From Desulfovibrio sp. (GTDB lineage: Bacteria; Desulfobacterota; Desulfovibrionia; Desulfovibrionales; Desulfovibrionaceae): a stretch of 64,000 nt of DNA. The position numbers and the translations under genes are program-made. How positions within the stretch are numbered: the first letter of the stretch is position 1; every line of letters begins with the position of its first letter. The stretch lies in assembly GCA_016208105.1 (NCBI GenBank), contig JACQYS010000010.1:1-64000 (forward strand), in the 5' to 3' direction. Positions 1 to 6,800 of the stretch are shown in pieces. The notes under the pieces are model-generated. The model was not told where the DNA came from and ran no database searches. It worked only from the letters and a program-made list of their open reading frames with translations.

Positions 1-67
1 AGGCCTTTTCGGTTCCGAACCGGCGCTGGAATGTAATCAGGTCCATATCGTGGTAAGGTTTGGCCAT
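1..67 (-). CDS. IS1595-like transposase, N-terminal fragment (continues off window)
   Basis: Only the first 22 codons are present. The ATG at 65-67 (minus strand) follows a strong GAGGAGG ribosome-binding site at 74-80. The peptide begins MAKPYHDMDLITFQRRFGTE. The LITFQRRFGTEKA stretch resembles the N-terminus that precedes the zinc-ribbon of IS1595-family transposases. The assignment comes from this short match only. No terminal inverted repeat can be recognised because the rest of the gene lies outside the window. Confidence 0.5.
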   Translation of the reverse strand, partial: MAKPYHDMDLITFQRRFGTEKA

Positions 68-143
68 GGCGAGCCTCCTCAACAGTCTAGATTCTTTCTA
101 TAAAGTATGGAAATTGCGGAGCGAAGGCAATAGCCACGAATTC

Positions 144-176
144 AAAAGGCCCACTCTATAAAAGGAGTGGACCTTC
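144..176 (-). terminator. Intrinsic terminator after the HGG-motif gene
   Basis: On the minus strand, 10-bp arms (166-175 and 146-155) pair with one G-U wobble and are followed by a TTTT run. The hairpin lies 16 bases downstream of the stop of the 192-497 gene and would end the leftward island operon. No other signal is seen between it and the transposase start. Confidence 0.65.
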
Positions 177-191
177 TGAATCGATAAGTCT

Positions 192-497
192 CTAGAAGTT
201 TCTTAGCGTTTCCTTCATCAATCTCAAGTGCTCCCGCACCTCCGCTCGCAGTTCCTGTTCTTCCGCTGAGTAATAACCGTGCTTCAAAGCATTCTTGTTG
301 CCTCTTGGTGCTCCAGGTGATTTTCCTCCATGCAGACGGCAACGGCCATTAGCCATCGCTGGTTGCTGGCAGGGTACCCCCGTCCTCTTGCATCTCGCAC
401 CACACCTCTTGACCGTCCTCAAGTCGAAGCGGGATTCCGGCTTTTCCCTGGTCGATGGCCCGCAGGCAAGGGGTTGTATCTCCTTTTTTTTGTCCAT
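192..497 (-). CDS. Small HGG-motif phage/island protein
   Basis: A 101-residue basic protein of unknown function. The ATG at 497 is chosen because it directly follows a GGAGGGGGGAGG ribosome-binding site. The sequence has a small Cys cluster (CGARCKRTGVPC) followed by CRLHGGKSPGAPRGNKNALKHG. HGG-x-GAP-x-GN-x-NA-x-KHG motifs occur in many phage and genomic-island small proteins, and related GN-x-NA elements occur near small terminase genes, but no function can be assigned here. The 5' half overlaps the 3' end of the 349-1194 gene in another frame by about 150 bases. It is the last gene of the leftward operon. Confidence 0.75.
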   Translation of the reverse strand: MDKKKEIQPLACGPSTREKPESRFDLRTVKRCGARCKRTGVPCQQPAMANGRCRLHGGKSPGAPRGNKNALKHGYYSAEEQELRAEVREHLRLMKETLRNF

Positions 498-1194
498 CCC
501 TCCCCCCTCCAGGTTGATTGACGTTGCCGACGATGGCTTGCCCGCCCTGGTAGACGTGGACATGCTCCACGATGACCTTTTGTTGTCCGCCCTTGCGGTA
601 CTTGGTCAGGGCTTCCATTTGGGCTGTGTAGGTTCGCATGAAACGGTCTGCAAACTTGAGATTGAACTCACGCCCGTAGGATGTCTGGTCCTTGAGCATG
701 GCCCGTCGCATGCAGTCCATCGCGGCGTTGTTTGAGGCAAGCATTTGGCCCACAAGTAGGGCTTCCGTGGCGTCTCCAGGCTTTAACTCAAGGAGGTTAG
801 CCGCTGAATCATTCAACGCTTTCTGGACAGTCTCCGCATCTTGCCCGAAAAAAGGGGTTATCGCTTGAGTTACCTGGGCAATAAAATTGGCCCCTTGCGC
901 TACGGAGCTGAAGCCCGTTGAGTTTTGAATTGCTTCTGCCCAGAATGCTAACTTGTTGTCTGGTCCTGCATGGCCGATCTCAAAGCTCTTGCCCTGGGTG
1001 ACTTTGAATCTGGGTGGTTTTGTTTTGGCCTTTTCACGTGAGGACCATGCATCAACCTTAGCTTTCTCTTCCGTTGTCAATTCCTGAACGGGCATGGTTT
1101 CTTTTGGAGGAACACCGGTTTTTTGTGTTTTTGTTTTATTCTTGGTTGAACGGCTCTTTGAAGTCTTAGCAGGGGGCGTCTTGTTTTCTTTCAT
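349..1194 (-). CDS. Conserved phage/island protein of unknown function
   Basis: A 281-residue protein with a Lys/Thr-rich N-terminus (residues 1-40). The central helical region runs through AFWAEAIQNSTGF and FFGQDAETVQKALNDS, and a signature stretch reads TKYRKGGQQKVIVEHVHVYQ then GGQAIVGNVNQPGGG. Proteins ending in this HVHV/GGQAIVGNV block are familiar from prophages and islands, but their role is unknown. The start follows a GGAGG at suitable spacing, and the first 29 bases overlap the end of the Cys-rich gene. The C-terminal 50 residues are read from DNA that also encodes the start of the HGG protein in another frame. Confidence 0.7.
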   Translation of the reverse strand: MKENKTPPAKTSKSRSTKNKTKTQKTGVPPKETMPVQELTTEEKAKVDAWSSREKAKTKPPRFKVTQGKSFEIGHAGPDNKLAFWAEAIQNSTGFSSVAQGANFIAQVTQAITPFFGQDAETVQKALNDSAANLLELKPGDATEALLVGQMLASNNAAMDCMRRAMLKDQTSYGREFNLKFADRFMRTYTAQMEALTKYRKGGQQKVIVEHVHVYQGGQAIVGNVNQPGGGRDGQKKGDTTPCLRAIDQGKAGIPLRLEDGQEVWCEMQEDGGTLPATSDG

Positions 1195-1618
1195 GAGGTA
1201 TTGCCTCCATCATGGGCTTACGTGTGATTCTGAGACCCGATCCAGGCCGTGGAGCAGCAAAATTCATCTGACGCTTGCCTTGTTCCCGGCGTTTCTTTCT
1301 TGTCTCTACTCCGATGTTCGGATTGCCTCCCATGCGGAAGGGCCAGCACGGGCAGGGGGGATGATGTTCTACAGCCTGATAGGCGTCACAGTCCGCCGCG
1401 CCATCGGGCATGCAGTCGAGGCAACGGGCCTTGATGATTCTCACAAGAGAACGGCCAGCCCCTTTCGGGATGGCTCCCCGTCGGTAGAGATGGAAAGCGC
1501 AGGATTTGGACGGACAGGCCGCAATCTCCGACCACTGGCCGCCACAACACCACATGCAGAATGCGCGGATTGCTTCTAAAGGGCTCCGGCGCTTGCCCTC
1601 GTATTTCGTCGGGGTCAT
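1166..1618 (-). CDS. Cys-rich protein with two tandem zinc-binding-like motifs
   Basis: A 150-residue protein whose ATG overlaps the stop of the preceding gene (ATGA, 1615-1618), which implies translational coupling. The sequence shows two related blocks: AIRAFCMWCCGGQWSEIAAC followed by C-x-FHLYR, and IIKARCLDCMPDGAADCDAY followed by CPCWPFRMGGNPN. Each resembles the single AIRA-x-C-x2-C...CP-x-C-x-L-x-PYR-x-G-x-NPN motif of small phage proteins, so the gene looks like an internal duplication. Zinc binding and nucleic-acid contact are inferred from the cysteine spacing only. The C-terminus is basic. The function is unknown. Confidence 0.65.
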   Translation of the reverse strand: MTPTKYEGKRRSPLEAIRAFCMWCCGGQWSEIAACPSKSCAFHLYRRGAIPKGAGRSLVRIIKARCLDCMPDGAADCDAYQAVEHHPPCPCWPFRMGGNPNIGVETRKKRREQGKRQMNFAAPRPGSGLRITRKPMMEAIPHERKQDAPC

Positions 1619-2082
1619 GCTTCTACCTCTTGAAGCCGCAACCGGGCTTCGGCTTGAATGACTGTTACCCACCTGGGGGATAAGTGGCGGGGTTGTCCTT
1701 GGCTTTGGTGGGCAAGCCAGGACACCACGCCACGAGGTTCGCGCTCGAACAGGGCCAGGGCCTCCAGGGGAGGGGCTTCGGGAAGAAGAACCGGAGTGGA
1801 GTTCTCGCGCGCGCGAAGTTGTGTCCGCTCGGTGTCCGCATCGGTCGAATCTGAAGGTTTGGGACGTGGGACAAAACGGCTCGGAAACACGGCGTTCTGT
1901 CCCACTGTTTTGTTCCCTGTCCCACTGTCTGTCCCGGTGTTTGTCCCAGGTGAGACAGTCCGTAACACCTTTTCAGCCAATGATTTGAGGGTGGGTGCCT
2001 TTATTTCTGTCCCGCTGGGTGTCCCACTCTCGGGGGCTTTGTCCCACTGTCCCACGCCATAGGGAATGAGACAGTGGGACAC
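1615..2082 (-). CDS. Hypothetical island protein, low-complexity
   Basis: A 155-residue reading frame with a GTG start at 2082. No clear Shine-Dalgarno lies close to the start, so the start is uncertain. The N-terminal half is rich in Gly and Thr (PGTNTGTDSGTGNKTVGQ), encoded by several TGTCCC-type direct repeats. The C-terminal half (EALALFEREPRGVVSWLAHQ) looks globular. The frame lies between the ATPase and the Cys-rich gene and overlaps the latter by 4 bases, which supports its reality. No known family is recognised. Confidence 0.5.
   Translation of the reverse strand: MSHCLIPYGVGQWDKAPESGTPSGTEIKAPTLKSLAEKVLRTVSPGTNTGTDSGTGNKTVGQNAVFPSRFVPRPKPSDSTDADTERTQLRARENSTPVLLPEAPPLEALALFEREPRGVVSWLAHQSQGQPRHLSPRWVTVIQAEARLRLQEVEA
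2040..2081. repeat. 11-bp inverted repeat at the start of the 1615-2082 gene
   Basis: TGTCCCACTGT (2040-2050) is the exact reverse complement of ACAGTGGGACA (2071-2081), with a 20-base spacer. It spans the predicted GTG start codon, and further TGTCCC copies follow inside the gene. It could be an operator or an mRNA hairpin that masks translation initiation. Confidence 0.6.
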
Positions 2083-2109
2083 ATGGGGTATGGAGGAGGT
2101 GGCGCTCCT

Positions 2110-3459
2110 TTATGCCGCCTCCAGTTTCCGTTTCATTCTCTGGACGGTGGACCTGGGGATGCCGGTCTCTTCGGCAATCTCCCGGACGGTCATCTTTTCA
2201 TCCAGCAAGGCGCGAATCTGGGCTAACCGCGCGTCTTCGATGTCGCGGCATCGCCAGACAAGGGCGTCACCTTGAGTTTCAAGCGTGGCCTCGAAGCTCT
2301 TGGCGTCTTCGCCGCAGATACCCCGAGCCTTTTCAAGGTGGACTTCGAAACGTGCGCCTTCTTCCTGTTGGTAGTCGTGGGGGCGTCTGAGAGCTATCAC
2401 CGTATCAAGCACGTCTTCGCGGCTGGACGTACCCCGTTGCTGGCCGCCTTTCCCGGCGTGGTGGACCATGCATACGCTCAAGCCCCGCTGGCGCAGGCCA
2501 AGCATCCATGCCTGGACCGGCAACCAGCCTTCGGCGTCATTTTCCCGGCCAGCCCGCGCCAAAGTGGCAAGGTTATCCACCACAACCAGGTCAACGCCCT
2601 CAAGGTGCGGCATGATGGCCGCTTGCCCTTCAGGCGTAGCGAGATTGGGCATTCGCAACCCCAGGCCTTGAAGATCGGGTGTGATGAATTGCAGCCAATC
2701 GGGGCCGGGCAGTTCCAGTTCATACCCGGCCACGATGGCGGCCAGCCGTTGCTGCATGGTGTTGGCTGGCATCTCGCCGTCCAGGTAGAGCACCCGGCGG
2801 GGTTTGGGAGCCTGCCAGCGGAACACCCACTGCCCCGAAGCGGCGGCATAAGCCAGGCTCAGCGCCACGAAGGTCTTGCCCACCCCGCGCGGAGCGTAGA
2901 GCATCACAAGGCCCTGGCGGGGTATCACGGGGGTGAGGATGTACTCGCGCGGTGGCAGCTCCAATGAGAGCAGTTGCGCCGCGTCAGCCACCACAAGGCG
3001 CGGCCCGTTGAGCACTGCCGTTGCCCCCGCCTTGTTCGCCAGCCGGGCCAGGGCGGGCAGGTCGCGGGTCATGTCGTGGCCGCCGTCCACAAGGGCCAGG
3101 CCTGTTTCAACAAAGGATCGCCGCGCGGCCATTTCACGGACGATCCGAACGGACTCAATGAAGTTGCCAACGTACCCCGCCGCAATTTCCGCCAAGCGGA
3201 TCGGGCCGCCAACGTCTTCGAGCTTCCCCATTTGCGAGAGCGAATCAGCCAGGGTCACAAGGTCAACGGTTCTAGCTTGCTCCCGCAACGTCAGCATGGC
3301 CTGGTACATGATCCTATGGGAGGGGACGTGGAAGCTCTCCGGGCTCAGTTCTACGGCTGCCTCTTCGATGCGTTCCGGACGGGCCATAATCGCGGCCAGT
3401 ACGGATTGTTCCGCGTCGGGGTTCGAGGGCATGGGTTTGGAATGGTCAATGCCGCTCAT
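2110..3459 (-). CDS. DnaB N-terminal domain / RepA-like AAA ATPase fusion
   Basis: A 449-residue putative replication helicase/ATPase of the element. Residues about 12-110 match the helical N-terminal domain of DnaB (NPDAEQSVLAAI, then MYQAMLTLRE). Residues about 165-400 form a RecA/RepA-type ATPase with Walker A APRGVGKT (189-196) and Walker B LVVVDN (291-296), and HHAGKGG occurs further on. The C-terminus (about 418-445, REIAEETGIPRSTVQRMKRK) is a helix-turn-helix. This arrangement is typical of replication proteins of plasmids, phages and satellites. Its ATG overlaps the upstream HTH gene stop (ATGA). Initiation of element replication is inferred. Confidence 0.85.
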   Translation of the reverse strand: MSGIDHSKPMPSNPDAEQSVLAAIMARPERIEEAAVELSPESFHVPSHRIMYQAMLTLREQARTVDLVTLADSLSQMGKLEDVGGPIRLAEIAAGYVGNFIESVRIVREMAARRSFVETGLALVDGGHDMTRDLPALARLANKAGATAVLNGPRLVVADAAQLLSLELPPREYILTPVIPRQGLVMLYAPRGVGKTFVALSLAYAAASGQWVFRWQAPKPRRVLYLDGEMPANTMQQRLAAIVAGYELELPGPDWLQFITPDLQGLGLRMPNLATPEGQAAIMPHLEGVDLVVVDNLATLARAGRENDAEGWLPVQAWMLGLRQRGLSVCMVHHAGKGGQQRGTSSREDVLDTVIALRRPHDYQQEEGARFEVHLEKARGICGEDAKSFEATLETQGDALVWRCRDIEDARLAQIRALLDEKMTVREIAEETGIPRSTVQRMKRKLEAA

Positions 3460-3812
3460 CGGCAGTCCCCCCGAAGGATGTAGCGGGCCACGTTGTGGGC
3501 GCGGCCTTCGGAGGTCAGGTCAGGGACACGGATGGTCTGGATGTCGTAACCTTGTTTGCGAAGCTCCATGACACGGGCTGCGGGGTGGAGCACGTCCAGT
3601 TCCCGCCGGGCCTCCAGGGTGGTCAGGCTCCGGTTGCGGAGAACTTCCAGAAGGCGCTTGCGCTGGGCGTCGGAGGTGTTGGCCGCTTCGTCGATCTTGA
3701 CCGGAGCGGCGGTTTGGGACAGATTGGGGGTGTTGTTTTCTACGTTTGTGTTTTCAGAAAAGCCCTGGTGCCAGCTGGGGTTTTTCTGTTTCTGGGGGGT
3801 GTTGTTACTCAT
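3456..3812 (-). CDS. Helix-turn-helix protein (HTH_39-like)
   Basis: A 118-residue protein. The ATG at 3812 is chosen because the downstream part alone holds the conserved domain and overlaps the AlpA gene end by 8 bases. Residues 1-50 are polar and Asn/Gln-rich. The C-terminal domain (QRKRLLEVLRNRSLTTLEAR then HPAARVMELRKQGYDIQTI) matches the winged helix-turn-helix seen in phage replication-region proteins. Its stop overlaps the ATPase start by 4 bases, so the two are probably translated together. DNA binding at an origin or operator is inferred. Confidence 0.75.
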   Translation of the reverse strand: MSNNTPQKQKNPSWHQGFSENTNVENNTPNLSQTAAPVKIDEAANTSDAQRKRLLEVLRNRSLTTLEARRELDVLHPAARVMELRKQGYDIQTIRVPDLTSEGRAHNVARYILRGDCR

Positions 3813-4023
3813 GGGGCACCCCCTGACCGGAGGCGAGGCGTTCCACGATGGCGTCGATCTGGCTCTCCGGCCAAGCCACGGCACGGGCTCCGAGTTTCAC
3901 CGGGCGGGGGAATACCCCGAGGCGTACGAGGTCGAGGAAACGGCTACGTTTGTAGCCTACACGGTCAAGGACGGTAGGGAGGCGAAGAAGGCGTTCTTTT
4001 TGATGCTCGGCTTGCATTGGCAA
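3805..4023 (-). CDS. AlpA-family regulator / excisionase-like protein
   Basis: A 72-residue protein with the MerR-like helix-turn-helix of AlpA proteins: LLRLPTVLDRVGYKRSRFLD, then GVFPRPVKLGARAVAWPESQ and IDAIVERL. AlpA proteins control excision or integrase expression in cryptic prophages and P4-like satellites. It is the first gene of the leftward operon and follows the region holding three phased TGTCAC repeats, which are candidate operators. The stop lies 8 bases inside the next gene. Confidence 0.85.
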   Translation of the reverse strand: MPMQAEHQKERLLRLPTVLDRVGYKRSRFLDLVRLGVFPRPVKLGARAVAWPESQIDAIVERLASGQGVPHE

Positions 4024-4101
4024 ACCCTCCTAAAGGTGTTTACCAGTACAAACCAAATAAAACCGAAAGACATAAGTGGCCAGAGGAAGTAATTATTAAA
4101 T

Positions 4102-4180
4102 TGTCACGGTGACATAGCTCACGAATCTTGAGCTTGTCACAGTGACACACTAGTAGTTATATTAAGTTGTCACCCTATTA
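4102..4180. repeat. Three TGTCAC repeats with exact 33-bp period
   Basis: Two 13-bp palindromes, TGTCACGGTGACA (4102-4114) and TGTCACAGTGACA (4135-4147), are followed by a degenerate third copy beginning TGTCAC at 4168. The start-to-start spacing is 33 bp both times, about three helical turns. They lie in the 162-base AT-rich gap between alpA and the AT-rich cargo gene. Operator or iteron function is inferred. Confidence 0.8.
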
Positions 4181-4185
4181 TAACC

Positions 4186-5199
4186 TTAATATTTTCCTGG
4201 GAAAAGTCCGATTTCCGCATTCGCAATTATTCTTTTTGCTTTGTCGATGTCGCGTAATACTACTCTACGGACGTCGTCATCAAGATCCCGCTCATATATA
4301 GCAGATGATATTTCGCGAATTGTTTTGCCTTCTTTCTTTAAGTCAAAAGCACGTAAGTAGCGTCGCAATTCTTCGAGATTTCCTGTTACTGTTGGGTGTT
4401 GGAACTGGAAACTATCATGTAAGCTGTGTTTTTGTTCATATTTTATCTTGTCTTTGTGTGAGTTAATTAAATCTTTTATCTGATTGAATATTTGTTTATT
4501 GCTTAATCCAACAATGTCAATCTCAACAAATAAGTTGTTAGACTCAGAAAACCATTCATGTAAGACAGTGTATAGGTCGTCTATGCTTGGTTTCTTGCCA
4601 TACTTGTCTTCAAACATTTCAATACTGCAATTAACTGTTGTTTGTAGTTCTTTCTTGTCATTCATGTCAATTATTTTGCGCTTTATTCTGTCGTGTCTAT
4701 ACACAAACATTCTTGCAATATTATATATCCTTCCTGTTGGTTTAGTAAAATTTTCTATATACTCATCTGAGAATACATCCCCAAAAATAATGTATGTAAA
4801 AATTAACTCTTCTTTATGTGGGAACTTATTGTATATTGCGTACTCAAATATGTTATCAGGGTTGTAGTTTAGCTGAAGATCACGTGCGTCAGTGTAGATT
4901 ATCTTTAATACTCTAAACGCAGAGCTTAAGTCTAGTATTGTAGTGTAGTTGCCAAATGAATCAAATGGATTATTCAAGCAATCCAAATCAGGATTGTTTT
5001 TCAAGACATTATTTACCCATTCCACAGTTTCCTTATATATAATGCTTCGTTTAAGATATTCAGCCCACAACAGGTAGTATGGTTGAAGTCTAGTCAGCTC
5101 TTCTAGAATAGACGGAAGTGATCCACCCAAATCATCTCTTTTCCCAAAGTCTTCGAGAAATTCTAAAAAAGATATTTCTTCCACAGTTAAGTCTCCCAC
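4186..5199 (-). CDS. AT-rich cargo gene of unknown function
   Basis: A 337-residue acidic, helix-rich protein that matches no family I recognise. Its codons use mainly A/T, in sharp contrast to the GC-rich flanks, which indicates separate and recent acquisition. The C-terminal 70 residues (LRRYLRAFDLKKEGKTIREI, then DDDVRRVVLRDIDKAKRIIA) look like a small helix-turn-helix domain of the type found at the C-terminus of other island proteins. No signal peptide or membrane segment is seen. It lies alone between the integrase and the alpA operon, a position where satellites often carry defence or interference cargo. That role is only a hypothesis. Confidence 0.7.
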   Translation of the reverse strand: MGDLTVEEISFLEFLEDFGKRDDLGGSLPSILEELTRLQPYYLLWAEYLKRSIIYKETVEWVNNVLKNNPDLDCLNNPFDSFGNYTTILDLSSAFRVLKIIYTDARDLQLNYNPDNIFEYAIYNKFPHKEELIFTYIIFGDVFSDEYIENFTKPTGRIYNIARMFVYRHDRIKRKIIDMNDKKELQTTVNCSIEMFEDKYGKKPSIDDLYTVLHEWFSESNNLFVEIDIVGLSNKQIFNQIKDLINSHKDKIKYEQKHSLHDSFQFQHPTVTGNLEELRRYLRAFDLKKEGKTIREISSAIYERDLDDDVRRVVLRDIDKAKRIIANAEIGLFPGKY

Positions 5200-5287
5200 A
5201 GTCCTTGATCCAAAATTTCCTTGTACAGCCAGCAGTGAATCAGGAATTAGGGATGGAGCTACTCCGCCCCTAGGCCGGGAAATGCTG

Positions 5288-6511
5288 CTAATTACCTTTC
5301 ATTCGCTCTTGATGAATCGGTATCACTTTTGCGCCAGACTTCAAGGCGTCCAGGTAATCCGCCCAGGCCTGCATCATCTTCCGCCGCTCAGGTAAGAACT
5401 CAGCATAGTTATACGCCGCTCGGATGTTGTCACGCTCGGCATGGGCAAGCTGGCGCTCGATGGCGTCACGGTTCCAGCCTTGTTCGTTAAGCAGGGTAGA
5501 GGCCATGGACCGAAACCCGTGGCCGGTCAGTTCGTCTTTGGTGTAGCCCAGGCGGCGTAGGGCTCCATTGACGGTGTTCTCGCTCATGGGCCGGTCCAGG
5601 GTCCGCATGGAAGGGAAGAGGTACTTCCCGTGGCCGGTGATTGGGCGCAGTTCTTCGATGATGGCGATGGCCTGCCTGCATAGAGGGACGATGTGCTGCT
5701 CTCGCATCTTCATCTTGTGGCCGGGAATTCGCCACTCCTTGGCCTCCTGGTCGATCTCGCTCCACTCAGCATGGCGAAGCTCGCCAGGGCGCACGAACAC
5801 CAGGGGGGCCAAGCGCAGGGCGCAAGCTGTGACCGGCGAGCCCTGGTAATTGTCCATGGAGCGGAGGAGGGGGGCGATAGCCTTGGGGTCTATGATGCTG
5901 GGGTGGTGTTTTTCTTTGACCGGAGGGAGAGCCCCGCGAAGGTCGGCGGCGGGATTTCTCTCGCATCTGCCAGTGGCGATGCCGTAGCGAAAAACTTGGC
6001 CGCATCCTTGGATGGTTCTGTGCGCCATTTCCAGGGCTCCACGTGACTCGATGCGGCGGGCCAGCGTCAGGATTTCGGGGGCAGTGACGTCCTTGATTGG
6101 GCGCGGGCCGATCCAGGGGAAGACGTTCAATTCCAGACGGCGAAGGATTTGCCCACCGTGTTCCTCGGTCCAGGTAGGTTGGAACTTGGCCCACCATTCG
6201 CGGGCAATGCGCTCGAACGTCTCGACGTTCTCGGCATCCTGAGTCTCAACGGCTTTGCGAACTTGGGCAGGGTCAATGCACTGGGCGAGAAGCCTGCGGG
6301 CTTCGTCGCGCCGCTCGCGGGCATCCTTGAGGGAAACGTCAGGGTAGACCCCGAGGGACAGCATGTTGGCCTTGCCGTTGAAGCGATACCGGAAGCGCCA
6401 ACGCTTTCCCCCGCTAGGGGCGATCTCCAGGGACAGGCCTCGGGCGTCTGCGATCCTGACGAGGGTGGGGCCGGGCTTTGCGTTCCTCACGGCCAGATCG
6501 GTAAGTGCCAT
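5288..6511 (-). CDS. int: Tyrosine recombinase/integrase (DUF4102-type)
   Basis: A 407-residue site-specific integrase of normal length. Residues 1-85 form the arm-binding DUF4102 domain (LTDLAVRNAKPGP, GLSLEIAPSGGKRWRFRYRF). The core-binding domain follows at about 95-190. The catalytic residues are visible: R241 in VRPGEL, K266, H331-x-x-R334 in HGFRSMAS, H357 and Y367. The gene lies just downstream of the ssrA 3' end and is transcribed away from it, as is usual for islands in tmRNA genes. Its start codon is immediately beside the first of five TGTGAGTAAC arm-type sites, so integrase could regulate its own gene. Confidence 0.95.
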   Translation of the reverse strand: MALTDLAVRNAKPGPTLVRIADARGLSLEIAPSGGKRWRFRYRFNGKANMLSLGVYPDVSLKDARERRDEARRLLAQCIDPAQVRKAVETQDAENVETFERIAREWWAKFQPTWTEEHGGQILRRLELNVFPWIGPRPIKDVTAPEILTLARRIESRGALEMAHRTIQGCGQVFRYGIATGRCERNPAADLRGALPPVKEKHHPSIIDPKAIAPLLRSMDNYQGSPVTACALRLAPLVFVRPGELRHAEWSEIDQEAKEWRIPGHKMKMREQHIVPLCRQAIAIIEELRPITGHGKYLFPSMRTLDRPMSENTVNGALRRLGYTKDELTGHGFRSMASTLLNEQGWNRDAIERQLAHAERDNIRAAYNYAEFLPERRKMMQAWADYLDALKSGAKVIPIHQERMKGN

Positions 6512-6646
6512 GTGAGTAACCTCCGGAAAAGGTCGAGAGCCTTGTGAGTAACCTCCGCAGGTGGGAGGCTAAGAGGGGTGCGGCTTAGGTGCGTTACTCA
6601 CAGCACCTTTCCCCGTATGCTCTCATTACTCACAGGGTTACTCACA
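6511..6646. repeat. Five integrase arm-type sites, TGTGAGTAAC
   Basis: TGTGAGTAAC occurs at 6511-6520 and 6543-6552. Its reverse complement occurs at 6593-6602, 6625-6634 (one mismatch) and 6637-6646. Within each orientation group the first two copies are 32 bp apart. Sites of this size, clustered between int and the att junction in two orientations, are what is expected for integrase N-terminal-domain binding. Confidence 0.8.
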
Positions 6647-6663
6647 AAAATATTGGCTGTCAA

Positions 6664-6750
6664 CGGACCAAAACGGACTAAGGCGGACCTTGCGGCCCGC
6701 CTTTTTCCTTAAATTCCTGGGGGATGTGGACTTTGTTGGACTGTACTGGA
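6664..6750. repeat. Helically phased short repeats between arm sites and ssrA
   Basis: CGGAC occurs at 6664, 6674 and 6684, exactly 10 bp apart. TGGA occurs at 6727, 6737 and 6747, again exactly 10 bp apart. Such face-of-helix phasing fits cooperative binding of an excisionase-like protein or core-type integrase contacts. The protein that binds is unknown. Confidence 0.5.
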
Positions 6751-6758
6751 AGTCCTGT

Positions 6759-6800
6759 TGGTGGAGGCGGGGGGAATCGAACCCCCGTCCGAGAACGCTG
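6759..6800. other. Probable attachment-site core (ssrA 3' end)
   Basis: The tRNA-like 3' end of ssrA (T-arm, acceptor strand and encoded CCA) forms the chromosome-element junction. Only this one att copy lies in the window. The exact core length cannot be set without the second copy. Confidence 0.6.

Larger units (their letters stand above)
1..6761. mobile_element. Integrated genetic element in the ssrA 3' end (partial, runs off left edge)
   Basis: The region runs from the 3' terminus of the tmRNA gene to the left edge. It carries a tyrosine integrase next to the tRNA-like end of ssrA, integrase arm-type repeats, an AlpA regulator, a replication-type ATPase and several phage/island-type small genes, all on the minus strand and tightly packed. 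The 3' ends of tmRNA genes are well-known integration targets. No capsid, portal or tail gene is seen, so a satellite-like or integrative element is inferred. The far attachment site must lie to the left of position 1. Confidence 0.85.

Noticed and set aside
6682-6706. GC hairpin followed by TTTTT on the plus strand
   Set aside because: It looks like a terminator, but no plus-strand gene lies upstream and the T run is on the wrong strand for ssrA. It may simply be part of the att region.
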